DNA from: Streptomyces sulphureus DSM 40104
GTDB taxonomy: Bacteria > Actinomycetota > Actinomycetes > Streptomycetales > Streptomycetaceae
NCBI RefSeq assembly: GCF_000381025.1
Contig: NZ_KB905813.1
Coordinates: forward strand, 602,716 to 666,715
Direction of reading: 5' to 3'
DNA: 64,000 nt
Below are positions 8,918-18,239 of the stretch, piece by piece (the first letter of the stretch is position 1; each line of letters opens with the position of its first letter). The translations under genes and the position numbers were made by a program. A model generated the notes under the pieces. The model saw nothing but the letters and a program-made list of their open reading frames with translations, searched no databases and was not told the DNA's origin.

Positions 8918-9967
8918 TCACGGCGCCTCCAGCAGCGGGGGCGCGTCGCCGAGCGGGCTGCGTGCGGAGTCGAGGGCGGCCGGAAGACCGCACTTGGAGA
9001 AGAGCCGGGTGTCGAAGAACGCGGCAACGTGTACCACTCGCCCCTTACGGAGGGTCAGCACCTGAAGATGGAAGGGGCGGTAGAAACCGTCGGCATGGAG
9101 CCGGTAGAGGCCGAAGGCCGGCTGGCCGTTGGCCGAGGTCGGCACCATCGCGCCCTCGTCGGGACCGAGCGGGCATTGGGCGGCGATGAGCCGGAAGAGC
9201 TGCTCCCGCCCGCACACCCACTCGGGGAACGGCGGCATCTCCCAGACGACCTCCTCCTGGAAGAGGTCGGCGATCGCCCTGACGTCGGCCTTCTCGAAAG
9301 CGGCGGCATACCGCTCCAGACGTGAGCGCAGGCACGGGTCCGTGGGCTCGGAGAGCTCCTCCTCCACCGGGGCGACATCCTGGAGTTGGGCTCTCGCCCG
9401 CTGGAGGGCGCTGTTGACCGCGGCGGTGCTGGTGGCGAGGAGCTCGGCGACCTCGCCGGCGCGCCATTTGAGGACGTCGCAGAGGAGCAGCACGGCGCGC
9501 TGCCTCGCCGGAAGGTGCTGGAGCGCGGCGACGAGCGCGAGCCGCATGCTGGCGCGCCCCACGGCCACGGAGGCGGGATCGCCCGCGGGCGCCTGCCCGA
9601 AGAGGGCGTCGGGCGCCGGTTCGAGCCAGGGCACCTCTGCCGACTCGGCGACGGGGCGCTCCGGGTCCTCGACGGGGGCGCCGAGGCCCGTGGGCATCGG
9701 GCGCCTGCCGCGCTGTTCTATGGCGGTGAGGCAGGCGTTGGTCGCGATGCGGTAGAGCCAGGTGCGCAGCGAGGAGCGACCTTCGAAACGGTCGCCTGCG
9801 CGCCATGCACGGAGGTAGGTGTCCTGGACGAGGTCCTCGGCGTCGTGGACCGAACCGAGCATCCGGTAGCAGTACGCGAGGAGTTCGCCGCGGAAGGGCC
9901 TCGCCTGCTCCAGGAGCTCCTCGCGCGCCGCCGTCCCGTGCGCCGCTGCCTTCACCGTCTCCGCCAT
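8918..9967 (-). CDS. ECF-type sigma-70 factor with SnoaL-like C-terminal domain
   Basis: 349 residues. Region 2 is seen at the N-terminus (LLAYCYRMLGSVHDAED, then DTYLRAW), region 4 in the middle (LPARQRAVLLLCDVLKW, then A-E-L-L-A-T-S-T-A-A-V-N-S-A-L-Q-R-A). From about residue 215 a SnoaL/NTF2-like domain follows (R-L-E-R-Y-A-A-A-F-E-K-A-D-V, then VWEMPPFPEW). This is the layout of the SigX5/TIGR02960-like group, in which the tail is thought to replace an anti-sigma factor. GGAAGG precedes the ATG. It lies 120 bp downstream of the YceI gene on the same strand and may be co-transcribed. No anti-sigma gene is next to it. Confidence 0.88.
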   Translation of the reverse strand: MAETVKAAAHGTAAREELLEQARPFRGELLAYCYRMLGSVHDAEDLVQDTYLRAWRAGDRFEGRSSLRTWLYRIATNACLTAIEQRGRRPMPTGLGAPVEDPERPVAESAEVPWLEPAPDALFGQAPAGDPASVAVGRASMRLALVAALQHLPARQRAVLLLCDVLKWRAGEVAELLATSTAAVNSALQRARAQLQDVAPVEEELSEPTDPCLRSRLERYAAAFEKADVRAIADLFQEEVVWEMPPFPEWVCGREQLFRLIAAQCPLGPDEGAMVPTSANGQPAFGLYRLHADGFYRPFHLQVLTLRKGRVVHVAAFFDTRLFSKCGLPAALDSARSPLGDAPPLLEAP

Positions 9968-10086
9968 CGTTTCGCCTTCCGATCGGACCGTCGGAGACAA
10001 GTGTGGTGCCCACCACTGACAACGGGCGGGTCCGGCGGAGCGGAAGCCAACCCTCCGCTCCGCCGGGGCCTTTCGGCCGCCTGCGT

Positions 10087-10980
10087 TTACCGCACGGCCG
10101 CCGCCTGGACGCACTGCACGTCCAGCTCGATCCGGATCGTGGCGCCGACGACGGCGATGCCCGCTTCCAGCATCTTGCGCCAGTTGAGCGTGAAGTCCTC
10201 CCGATGCAGCTCGGTGGAGGCGGCGCAGGCCGTGCGCAACTCCCCCTCCATGCCGGTTCCGACGCCGAGGTAGCGCGTGTCGAGCTGCACGTTGCGGCTG
10301 ACGCCGTGGAGGTTGAGGACGCCCTGCACGGTCCACCGCGCGCCGCCGCGGTGCACGAACCGCTCGCTGGCGAAGTGCAGGTACGGGTAATTGGCGGCGT
10401 CGAGGAAGTCCGACGAGCGCAGGTGGTTGTCGCGCGCGGGGACGTTGGTGTCGATACTGGCGGCCTCGATGCCGACCTCCATGAACGACTGCTGCGGGTC
10501 GGGACCGACGAGGACCCGACCCTCGAAGGCGTTGAACCGCCCGTGCACCTCGGCGAGCCCGATGTGGCGGGCGATGAAGCGCACAGAGGTGTGCGCAGGG
10601 TCGATCCGCCACTCGCCGGGCTGCGGCAGTCGCGGAGCGGGCGTGACGTCCATGGTGGCGGGTGGGAGCGTGGTTCGCTCGTCCTGCTCGACGCGGACCG
10701 AGGTGCGGAGCGGTCTGAACCCTTCCGCCGCTACGGAGAGTTGGTACGAGCCCGGTGGCAGCGTCGCGGTGAAGATGCCGTTGGGGTCGGTCCGCCCGCG
10801 CATCGCCTCTCTGCCGTCGGACCCGGTCAGCTTGGTGCGGGCGCCGGGGAGCGGGAGGCCGACCGGGTCCTGCACGAAGAGGTCCAGCGCACCGCAGCCG
10901 TGCGGGAGCGTGGCGAGCGCCCGGGGTGCGGTGCGACGGGAGCGACGGGTGGGGAGGAAACGCAGTGCCATACGCCCCAT
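10087..10980 (-). CDS. YceI-family protein with N-terminal carboxypeptidase-regulatory-like domain
   Basis: About 297 residues. Residues 25-110 resemble a beta-sandwich carboxypeptidase regulatory/CNA-B-like repeat (V-Q-D-P-V-G-L-P-L-P-G-A, then T-A-T-L-P-P-G-S-Y). Residues from about 115 form the YceI lipocalin-like barrel (G-E-W-R-I-D-P-A-H-T-S-V-R-F, I-D-T-N-V-P-A-R-D-N-H-L-R-S, D-F-L-D-A-A-N-Y-P). YceI proteins bind isoprenoid-like lipids. There is no obvious signal peptide. Two ATGs three codons apart are possible (10980, 10971), both without a strong ribosome site. The stop is TAA, rare in this GC range. Confidence 0.85.
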   Translation of the reverse strand: MGRMALRFLPTRRSRRTAPRALATLPHGCGALDLFVQDPVGLPLPGARTKLTGSDGREAMRGRTDPNGIFTATLPPGSYQLSVAAEGFRPLRTSVRVEQDERTTLPPATMDVTPAPRLPQPGEWRIDPAHTSVRFIARHIGLAEVHGRFNAFEGRVLVGPDPQQSFMEVGIEAASIDTNVPARDNHLRSSDFLDAANYPYLHFASERFVHRGGARWTVQGVLNLHGVSRNVQLDTRYLGVGTGMEGELRTACAASTELHREDFTLNWRKMLEAGIAVVGATIRIELDVQCVQAAAVR

Positions 10981-11281
10981 GTTGCCAGTTGCACCGCACA
11001 GGTGAACGATCGGGAGGTCCGTCCGGCCTGACCACACACGCCCTCTTGCAGCCCGTGTGCGTCGGGTGTCACAGAATCGCCACTTCCTCGTCACGCGGCG
11101 AAGTGCACCGGATGCAGGGAAGGTTGGGTGCGCGACGCCGTGAGTTCCCCTGCGGCGCCGACCAGTTGGTGTGTGCCTCCCGAGCCCGCGTCGCGCGGGG
11201 CTTCCCGACGGCCTTGCGTACGCCCGGGGTTGACCCAGGGTGTGCGTACAGGTGGTGAGGGCCGCATGACACAGTGGTGGC

Positions 11282-12088
11282 ATGACGATGCCGCCTCCAC
11301 CGCCCACTCCACCTCCCGGACCTCCCGGTCCGCAGGGCCCGCCACCGGGTGCGTACGGCTCTCCGGGGCCACCGCCGCCCGGACCGCCCGGCGGAGGCTT
11401 CGGCCCGCCGGGCTCCGGCGGGTTCGGACCACCCGGGAGCGGCTCCGGCTGGCCGCCGCCCCCGCCGCCCGGCGGAGGGGGCGGCAAGGGCAAGGTGGTC
11501 GCGGCGATCGCGGCGGCGGCTGTCGTGGTCGTCGCGCTGGTGGTCGCAGGTGTCGTCGTACTCTCCGGAGGCGGAGACGACGACAAGGCCGACGACAAGC
11601 CGAGCCCCACGGTGTCGGAGAGCTCCACCCCGCCCGAGGAGCTTCCCTCGGACGACCCGGCCGACGACCCGTTGGACGATCCCGCGACCGAGTTCCCCGA
11701 GGACGAGCCGTCCGACGAGCCGAGCAGCGACCCCAGCAACGTCCCGCTGCCGTCGTGGCTGCTCCAGGAGGGCGACTGCTTTGACCTCCCCGACGACGAC
11801 ACCGGCGGCAAGGTCCTGATGCGCGAGTGCGACGAGTCGCACTACGGCGAGGTCGTCAAGCGCGTGAAGATCGAAGGGAATTACGACACCGACTCCGAGG
11901 TGCGCAAGAAGGCGTCCTCGCTCTGTGAGAAGCCACTGCGCGACAAGGGCAACAAGCAGGACCCGGGGAAGGTGAGCCGCACCCTCGTGAGCTACCCGAA
12001 GGCGGCCGGCGTCGACTCCGGGATCAACTACGTCACGTGCAGCCTCACCGCCGCCGAGGGCAAGAAGCTGAAGGAGCCGCTCCGCTAG
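11282..12088 (+). CDS. Proline-rich single-pass membrane protein, septum-formation-like domain
   Basis: 268 residues. Residues 1-70 are almost wholly Pro/Gly (cytoplasmic low-complexity region), followed by one transmembrane helix (K-G-K-V-V-A-A-I then Ala/Val-rich, about 71-95), an acidic linker (D/E/P/S, about 97-158), and a small extracytoplasmic domain with Cys at G-D-C-F-D, R-E-C-D-E-S-H-Y-G-E-V, L-C-E-K and V-T-C-S. The G-D-C-F plus C-x-x-x-H-x-x-E pattern matches the septum-formation/DUF4190-associated domains common in actinobacteria. Function unknown. It is followed by a strong intrinsic terminator. Confidence 0.75.
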   Translation: MTMPPPPPTPPPGPPGPQGPPPGAYGSPGPPPPGPPGGGFGPPGSGGFGPPGSGSGWPPPPPPGGGGGKGKVVAAIAAAAVVVVALVVAGVVVLSGGGDDDKADDKPSPTVSESSTPPEELPSDDPADDPLDDPATEFPEDEPSDEPSSDPSNVPLPSWLLQEGDCFDLPDDDTGGKVLMRECDESHYGEVVKRVKIEGNYDTDSEVRKKASSLCEKPLRDKGNKQDPGKVSRTLVSYPKAAGVDSGINYVTCSLTAAEGKKLKEPLR

Positions 12089-12141
12089 GGGCGTTGACGG
12101 CCCGAGCCGTCGATGCCCCGGCGAGACAGAGGGATTCGTAC

Positions 12142-12178
12142 CCGCGGCACGGGAAACCTCCCGTGCCGCGGCTTTTTT
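12142..12178 (+). terminator. Strong rho-independent terminator
   Basis: A perfect 12-bp stem (CCGCGGCACGGG at 12142-12153 with CCCGTGCCGCGG at 12160-12171), six-base loop AAACCT, then C and six T residues. It follows the septum-like gene by about 55 bp and is the clearest T-tailed terminator in the window. Confidence 0.9.
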
Positions 12179-12441
12179 GACGCTCATTCATGGGTGTTTT
12201 CTCCCGACGCTACACGTGTAGAAATCTTGGAAACGTGGGATCGATCCCGCTAGGCGCTCCGAGGTGATCCGTCGCGGGCGCCGTCCCAACGGGCGGCACT
12301 GCACTGCGGGTTCGTCGGGTCCGTCGCGCTCGCCGGGTCAGCAACGGCGGCGTGCGGCCCCGGATTGGCATGAACATGTCTTCGCTTCGTCGGCGCTGCA
12401 CGGCACCAGACCGCCTCCTCCAACCCCCCACCGGAGGTCCC

Positions 12442-13242
12442 ATGAAGTGCTGCAGACTGGCCGCCACCCTCTCCACGGTGGCCGCCCTCCTCGGCCTCTC
12501 CCTCGCGGGAGCGGCCTCGGCCCAGGCGCAGTCCGCGGCGACCGGCTACGTCGCCCTCGGCGACTCCTACTCCTCAGGGGTCGGCGCCGGCGACTACGAC
12601 TCGGGGAGCGGCGACTGCAAGCGCAGCGCCAACGCCTACCCGCAGTTGTGGAACGCGGCCAACTCGCCCTCCTCGTTCGACTTCACCGCCTGCTCGGGGG
12701 CGGTGACGACGGACGTCATCAACGACCAACTGGGCCCGCTCGACGACTCCACCGGGCTCGTCACGATCAGCATCGGCGGCAACGACGCCGGCTTCGCCGA
12801 CGCCATGACCACCTGCGTGACCTCCGGCGAGAGCGCCTGCATCGAACGCCTCCAGGAGGCGAGGGACTACATCAACGGCACGCTGCCCGAAAAGCTCGAC
12901 GCCGTCTACGACGCCATCAGCAGCAAGGCGCCCTCGGCGGACGTCGTCGTCCTCGGCTACCCGCGGATGTACCAGCTCGACGGGGACTGCGCCGTCGGCA
13001 TCAGTGAGAAGTCCCGCGCCGCCGTCAACGACGCCTCGGACGACCTCAGCGACGTCGTCTCCGGCCGCGCCGGGGCGCACGGCTTCCAGTACGGCGACGT
13101 GCGTCCCAACTTCACCGGCCACGAGATCTGTTCGGGAGACGAGTGGCTGCACAGCGTCGCCGTGCCGATCGGTGACTCGTACCACCCGACGGCCGCCGGC
13201 CAGTCCGGGGGCTACCTCCCCGCGCTGGAGGCGCACGCCTGA
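12442..13242 (+). CDS. Secreted SGNH/GDSL-family lipase or esterase
   Basis: 266 residues with a clear signal peptide (cleavage near A-S-A-Q-A, residue 28). The SGNH blocks are present: G-D-S-Y-S-S-G with Ser42 as nucleophile, block III S-I-G-G-N-D-A-G-F (Gly and Asn oxyanion residues), and near the C-terminus D-S-Y-H-P-T with His248 as the general base. Six cysteines fit the three-disulfide fold of Streptomyces secreted lipases. It probably hydrolyses acyl esters outside the cell. GGAGGT lies 4 bases before the ATG and fixes the start; the longer frame upstream is not used. No prosegment is apparent. Confidence 0.92.
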   Translation: MKCCRLAATLSTVAALLGLSLAGAASAQAQSAATGYVALGDSYSSGVGAGDYDSGSGDCKRSANAYPQLWNAANSPSSFDFTACSGAVTTDVINDQLGPLDDSTGLVTISIGGNDAGFADAMTTCVTSGESACIERLQEARDYINGTLPEKLDAVYDAISSKAPSADVVVLGYPRMYQLDGDCAVGISEKSRAAVNDASDDLSDVVSGRAGAHGFQYGDVRPNFTGHEICSGDEWLHSVAVPIGDSYHPTAAGQSGGYLPALEAHA

Positions 13243-13300
13243 CGGGCGCGCTCCGGTTCCGATCGGCGCACGGGGCGACCGGAGCCGGTCACGGGGACGC

Positions 13301-13338
13301 GGGACGCCGTGGGTTGCACAACGCGCCCGCGGCGTCCC
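13301..13338. terminator. Hairpin between convergent lipase and SWIM genes
   Basis: GGGACGCCG (13301-13309) pairs perfectly with CGGCGTCCC (13330-13338), loop 20 bases. A second smaller repeat CTCCGGT/ACCGGAG (13251-13257, 13278-13284) lies just before it. Likely a bidirectional terminator for the two convergent transcripts. Confidence 0.45.
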
Positions 13339-13357
13339 TGCGTTCGACAGCCCGCTG

Positions 13358-14677
13358 TCAGCCGAGCCGTGCCGCGTCCTCCGCCTCCGCGGCGGCGACC
13401 GCGTACGCCGACGCGCACTCGTGCTCCGGTCCCCCCGCGGGCCACCAGCCCCCGTCTGCCCGGCGGTAGGGCCACCAGCGCCCGTCCGGCGCGAGCCGCA
13501 GTTGCACCGACGTCCATGTCCAGCGGTTCTCCTCGACCGATTCGGGTTCGGGCGTCGCCTCCGCTTCCAACCGGGCTCGCACGGAGGCGAGTTGCTCGGC
13601 GTCCGGTCGCCAGGGCCGCTCCAGTACGGCGAGTCCGGCGGCGCCCCCCGACCGCCACGCCGCCACCGCCGCCGCCAGCTCTCGCGCGGTGCGACCGCTG
13701 CCGGCCGCGAGGCGCCGGGTGACCTCCGGGCGCGTGCACGCGGCCGCGAGCCGTACCGCATCGACGTCGGCCGTGGGGTCGGCCGGGAGGGGCTCCGAGG
13801 CGTGGCCCGGCGCAAGGGCCGCGGCGAGCGCCTGGTGTGCACGCCTCGCCGCCGCGTTGAGCACGTCCGCGAGCGCCTCCGTGTCGAGCTCGTGCGCCGG
13901 CGCCCCCTCCAGGAGCGGCACCTCACCGGGAGCGTCGGGGAGCGCAGGCGGAGCGGGGAGCGGCGGCACCACAGCGCCGAGCGCGAACACCTCCTGTGCA
14001 GGGACGCCTTGGGGCGCGGCAGCGGGGGAGGGGGCGGCTGCGGCGCGGCGGTGGAGTTCCTCCAGGAGCGTGCGCCTGCTGCGGCCGCGGAGCAGGAGCA
14101 GCGCGAAGGGGTCCTGGTCGAGGAGCCTCGCCGTCTGATAGCTGAGCGCAGCCGTGTGCGCGCAGTGGTCCCAGGCGCCGCAGGCGCACTCCGGCTCGAG
14201 ATCGCCCACCCCCGGGAGGAGTTCGACGCCGGCGCTCTCCGCGTCCTCCACGAGGCGGGGCGGCATCTCGCCGTCGAGGAGTGCGGCGAGGTGGCCGCCT
14301 TCGGCGGTGAGGACGTCGCAGAGCCGGTCCCACTCGGCCGTGTCGAGCTCGCGCAGCAGGACGTCGGCGCGGTGGGCCGAGCGATCGGTGCCGTGCACCA
14401 CCGCGGTGATCCGTCCCGAGCGGATCGAGACCGCCCCCACCGCGCCGGCCCTGGCGACCCGCTTGCCTCGCTTGAGCTGTTCCGTGTCGAGCGCCGTCTG
14501 CTCCAGCGCCTTCAGCCAGCGCAGCCCCCACCACGTGGTGGCGAACCCGCGACCACGCGCCGGCGGCAGCGGGGCGAAGACGGACTCGCGCTCCTCCTCG
14601 GTGCCTTCCGGCGCATCGGCGAACTCGTCCCCTGCTGCGGGGCTTTCGTCTCCCCGTCCGGATGCTGCGTGCGTCAT
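13358..14677 (-). CDS. SWIM zinc-finger protein
   Basis: 439 residues. The SWIM motif C-x-C-x(n)-C-x-H is seen as PECACGAWDHCAHTAAL around residue 165. The N-terminus carries the T-T-W-W-G-L-R-W-L-K-A-L-E sequence usual for actinobacterial SWIM proteins paired with SNF2 helicases; the C-terminus is Trp-rich (W-T-W-T-S-V, D-G-R-W-W-P-Y-R). SWIM domains bind DNA or proteins. The ATG overlaps the helicase stop (ATGA), so the two products are made together and probably act together. The exact function is unknown. Confidence 0.85.
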   Translation of the reverse strand: MTHAASGRGDESPAAGDEFADAPEGTEEERESVFAPLPPARGRGFATTWWGLRWLKALEQTALDTEQLKRGKRVARAGAVGAVSIRSGRITAVVHGTDRSAHRADVLLRELDTAEWDRLCDVLTAEGGHLAALLDGEMPPRLVEDAESAGVELLPGVGDLEPECACGAWDHCAHTAALSYQTARLLDQDPFALLLLRGRSRRTLLEELHRRAAAAPSPAAAPQGVPAQEVFALGAVVPPLPAPPALPDAPGEVPLLEGAPAHELDTEALADVLNAAARRAHQALAAALAPGHASEPLPADPTADVDAVRLAAACTRPEVTRRLAAGSGRTARELAAAVAAWRSGGAAGLAVLERPWRPDAEQLASVRARLEAEATPEPESVEENRWTWTSVQLRLAPDGRWWPYRRADGGWWPAGGPEHECASAYAVAAAEAEDAARLG

Positions 14678-17553
14678 CGCTCCTCCTGCCTCAAGGCGAC
14701 CAGCTCGGCGAGTTCCGCGTCGGTGAGTTCGGTGAGGGCCGAGGCGCCTCCGCCGAGCACGGCCTCCGCGAGCGCGCGTTTGCGGCGCAGCAGCCGGTCG
14801 ATGCGGTCCTCCACGGTGCCCTCGGCGATGAGCCGGTGCACCTGGACCGTGCGGTGTTGGCCGATGCGGTGTGCCCGGTCGGTCGCCTGCTCCTCGACGG
14901 CGGGGTTCCACCACCGGTCGTAATGGACGACGTGGCCGGCCCGCGTCAGGTTCAGACCCGTGCCCGCCGCCTTCAGCGAGAGGAGGAAGACGGGGAAGGC
15001 GCCGTCCTGGAACGAGCGCACCATCTCCTCCCTGTGCTGCACCGAAGTACCGCCGTGCAGCAGGCGGTTGGGTACGCCCCGCCGGTGCAGGTGGCGTTCG
15101 AGGAGCCGCGCCATCTGCACGTACTGCGTGAAGACGAGGACGCCCGCCCCTTCGGCGATCAGGGTGTCGAGGAGTTCGTCGAGGAGCTCCAGCTTCCCCG
15201 AGCGGCCTGCGAGTTCGGCGTCGTCCTGCTTGAGGTACTGCGCCGGATGGTTGCAGACCTGCTTGAGCGACGTCAGCAGCCCGACGACGTGGCCGCGCCG
15301 CGCGAGCCCGCCGGAGTCCGCCACCTGCGCCAGCCCTTCGCGGACCACCGCCTCGTAGAGGCCCGCCTGTTCGTCGGTGAGCGCGACGGTTCGGTCGGTC
15401 TCCGTCTTCGGTGGAAGCTCGGGCGCGATCCCCGGGTCGGTCTTGCGCCGGCGCAGGAGGAACGGGCCGACGAGGCGGCCCAACCGCTCGGCCGCGGCCG
15501 GATCGCCGCCCGCCTCCACGGCGTCGGCGAAGCGGCGCCTGAAGGTCCCCAGGCGGCCCAGTACCGAGGGGCAGGCCCAGTCGAGGATGGCCCACAGCTC
15601 GGTGAGGTTGTTCTCCACCGGTGTCCCCGTCAGCGCCACCCGCGCCTGTGCGGGGAGGGTGCGGATCGCCTTCGCGGTGGCGGAGGACGGGTTTTTGATG
15701 TGCTGCGCCTCGTCGGCGACGACCAGGCCCCAGTCGACGCCCGCGAGTTGCTCGGCGTCCCGCAGGAGCGTGCCGTAGGTGGTGAGGACGAAGCCTGCGG
15801 CGTCCTCGAGCGCCCGCGAGGCGCCGTGGTGGCGGCGGACCGGTGCACCGGGGGCGAAACGGGCGATCTCCCGCTGCCAGTTGGCCAGGAGCGAGGCCGG
15901 GCAGACCACGAGGGTGGGGCCGCTGGTCGCGGGGTCCTGCTGCCGGTGCAGGTGGAGGGCGACGAGCTGGATCGTCTTGCCGAGCCCCATGTCGTCGGCG
16001 AGGCAGCAGCCGAGACCGAGTCCCGTCATCCTGGAAAGCCAGCCGTAGCCGCGGAGTTGGTAGTCGCGCAAGGTGGCGGCGAGTGCGGGCGGGGGAGGGG
16101 GAGGGCCTTCGCCGTCGCCGTGCTCCGGGTCGGCGAGCAGGCGCCGCAGTCGCTCCAGCGGACCTGCGGCCTCGACGGCGTACTCCTCGCCTCCGACCTC
16201 CGCCGTGCCGCTGAGCAGTGCGCCGAGCGCCTGCGGTGGGGTGAAGGAACGGGAGCCGCGCTCCGTGCGGCGCCTCGCCTCCTCCGCCCGCTGCGGATCG
16301 ACGAGCACCCAGGTGTCCCGCAGCCGCACCAGCGGACGGTCGGCCTCGGCGAGCCGATCCAGCTCGCTTCGGCTCAACTCCCGCCCGCCCACGGCGAACC
16401 GCCACCCGAAGGAGAGCAGCGCCTCGGCCGACAGCAGCCCGCTTCCCGGGCTGCCACCGCCCGCACCCTCCGCTTCCGCGCGGCCGACGACGGCGCTCAC
16501 CTCCAGCGAGTGCGGCAGCTCCCGTGGCCACTCCACGCGCACTCCGGCCGCCGCGAGCCCGCGCGCGGTCGCCGGGTCGAGGAGCTGCACGAGCTCGTCC
16601 TCGCCGAGCTCGACGAAGTCCGGGACAGCCTCTCGCAGGAGCGGTCCGAGTGCGTCCCAGGCCCTCGCGGCCCGACGCAGCGACAGCAGCACCGTCTCGC
16701 GGGTCCCCGGTCCGAACGCGCCGGGCGAGGCGTCGCCCTTCCACACCGACGGGGCGTCCGCCTCCACGCCGGGTTCCGTCCTGCTGCACAGCCGCACCGT
16801 GCACCGGAGGCGTGGCGCGGCCGCGGCGTCGTCGAGTCCCTCCGCTTCCAGTCGGAGGACGACGTCGACGCCGCCTTCCCGCCCGGCGGCGACCGACTCG
16901 GCCCAGCCGCGCAGGTGCGGTACGTGCTGTGGCTCGGGTGCCGTGAACGCGGGGTCGCCGGCGGCGAGCCGGGCGGCCGGGGTGCGGGGGAGGGTGTCGG
17001 CGACGGCGCCGAGGAAGGTGCGGAGCGCCTCCTCGGGCGAGGTGACGCGCAGCGGGTCGCTGCCGGGAAGGGGGAGTGCGTGCGCGGTCGGCGGCATCAG
17101 CGCGGTGAGTTCGTCGAGGCGCGCGGTGGGGAGCGGCGCGAAGCGCCAGACGTCCCGTCCGGCGGCGTCGACGTGCGGCAGCAGCCTTCCCTGCGCGGCG
17201 AGTTCGAGCGCGACGAGCGCGGCCGCTCCCCAGAAGCCGGCGCCGGCGGTGCCGCCGGCGGCGCGGGCGCGGGTGAGGACGGGAAGCGCGCGGTCGAGGG
17301 GGAGGAGCAGCGCCGGGACCGCGGTGGTGCGTACGGTGCCGTGCTCGTCGGGGAGGGCGACAGCAAGGGGAGCGGCGTCGGGGCCCACCGGATCGCCGCC
17401 GGGGTGCCAGAAGGCCATGCGCGCAGTGCGCGGAGGGTCTCCCTCCGGCGCGGGGACCACGACGGCGGCGGCGTCGAGCAGGCGCGAGGAGCCGAGGAGT
17501 CCGGAAGCAGGGGCAGGAGCAGGGGCGTGCGGCGCGGCCGGTGGCTGGTCCAC
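14674..17553 (-). CDS. SNF2-family DEAD/DEAH-box helicase
   Basis: 959 residues. The N-terminal half (about 1-450) is the SNF2-associated domain of bacterial homologues; the C-terminal half is the Snf2 ATPase: Walker A D-D-M-G-L-G-K-T, motif II D-E-A-Q-H, motif III-like L-T-G-T-P-V-E-N, and the helicase-C end T-D-R-A-H-R-I-G-Q. Such proteins translocate on double-stranded DNA and remodel protein-DNA complexes. The start is the GTG preceded by GAGGAG 12 bases upstream; the longer frame reaches into the divergent gene. It is first in a two-gene unit with the SWIM protein. Confidence 0.93.
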   Translation of the reverse strand: MDQPPAAPHAPAPAPASGLLGSSRLLDAAAVVVPAPEGDPPRTARMAFWHPGGDPVGPDAAPLAVALPDEHGTVRTTAVPALLLPLDRALPVLTRARAAGGTAGAGFWGAAALVALELAAQGRLLPHVDAAGRDVWRFAPLPTARLDELTALMPPTAHALPLPGSDPLRVTSPEEALRTFLGAVADTLPRTPAARLAAGDPAFTAPEPQHVPHLRGWAESVAAGREGGVDVVLRLEAEGLDDAAAAPRLRCTVRLCSRTEPGVEADAPSVWKGDASPGAFGPGTRETVLLSLRRAARAWDALGPLLREAVPDFVELGEDELVQLLDPATARGLAAAGVRVEWPRELPHSLEVSAVVGRAEAEGAGGGSPGSGLLSAEALLSFGWRFAVGGRELSRSELDRLAEADRPLVRLRDTWVLVDPQRAEEARRRTERGSRSFTPPQALGALLSGTAEVGGEEYAVEAAGPLERLRRLLADPEHGDGEGPPPPPPALAATLRDYQLRGYGWLSRMTGLGLGCCLADDMGLGKTIQLVALHLHRQQDPATSGPTLVVCPASLLANWQREIARFAPGAPVRRHHGASRALEDAAGFVLTTYGTLLRDAEQLAGVDWGLVVADEAQHIKNPSSATAKAIRTLPAQARVALTGTPVENNLTELWAILDWACPSVLGRLGTFRRRFADAVEAGGDPAAAERLGRLVGPFLLRRRKTDPGIAPELPPKTETDRTVALTDEQAGLYEAVVREGLAQVADSGGLARRGHVVGLLTSLKQVCNHPAQYLKQDDAELAGRSGKLELLDELLDTLIAEGAGVLVFTQYVQMARLLERHLHRRGVPNRLLHGGTSVQHREEMVRSFQDGAFPVFLLSLKAAGTGLNLTRAGHVVHYDRWWNPAVEEQATDRAHRIGQHRTVQVHRLIAEGTVEDRIDRLLRRKRALAEAVLGGGASALTELTDAELAELVALRQEER

Positions 17554-17709
17554 TGTCGTAGTCCACTCCTCAAGTTTGACTAGCCTGGCGTGGGCGGCTG
17601 ACCGTACCCCATCGACGAGTCGAAGCCCAACGCTTCTCGAGGGAACGCTTCGGGGGCGGATCGCGTTCAATGGAGCAGGGGGAAGTGCGCCCCCTGAGGA
17701 GGGAGAAAG

Positions 17710-17892
17710 ATGACCAACCGAGGCAAGATCGCCCTCGGCGGCGTCGCCGTCGGGCTCCTGCTGTGGTGGCTCACCTCGTTCTGGATCGCGCTGCTGGTGA
17801 TCGTCGGCGTTCCCGCCGTCGCCTACCTCGCGCTCGATCCCTCGCAGCGCAAGCGGCTGCGGCGAGTGAGCCGTAAGGAACTCGGCAGGTAG
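17710..17892 (+). CDS. Small two-helix membrane protein
   Basis: 60 residues with two hydrophobic helices (about 8-24 and 26-43) and a basic tail (Q-R-K-R-L-R-R-V-S-R-K). GGAGGGAGAAAG precedes the ATG. It is followed two bases later by another membrane-protein gene, so they form a pair. The codon bias supports a real gene; I do not recognise a function. Confidence 0.75.
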   Translation: MTNRGKIALGGVAVGLLLWWLTSFWIALLVIVGVPAVAYLALDPSQRKRLRRVSRKELGR

Positions 17893-17894
17893 GC

Positions 17895-18239
17895 GTGCGG
17901 AGCGAGCAGGGCGAAGCAACCGGTAAGCGGCTCAGGAACCTGCCGCGCGTCGTGCGCCTGGCGCACGCCGCGCTCCCCGTGGACGCTCTCGACAACGGCC
18001 GCAACAAGTGGGCGGACTGGACGCCTTGGCGCCTCATGCTCGGGCTCGCCGTCCTCCTCGGCGGTGTGCTCGCGCTCCTCGACCCCGAGGGGCAGATGGC
18101 GTGGTGGATGCGGGGCCTCGGCGCCGCGGCGACGGTCGTCGCTCTTCTCTGGTTCGGAGCGCTCGCGCAGGGTTACCGGCAGATCAAGAGCGCGGCTGCG
18201 GCCGGACCGGAGGAGGAGCGGCTCTCGCCCACGGCCTAG
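17895..18239 (+). CDS. Hypothetical membrane protein
   Basis: 114 residues, GTG start two bases after the preceding stop. Two predicted transmembrane helices (about 47-63 and 74-92) follow a basic N-terminal region containing A-A-L-P-V-D-A-L-D-N-G. Its last four bases overlap the stop of the convergent gene through a CTAG. Function not recognised. Confidence 0.65.
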   Translation: MRSEQGEATGKRLRNLPRVVRLAHAALPVDALDNGRNKWADWTPWRLMLGLAVLLGGVLALLDPEGQMAWWMRGLGAAATVVALLWFGALAQGYRQIKSAAAAGPEEERLSPTA

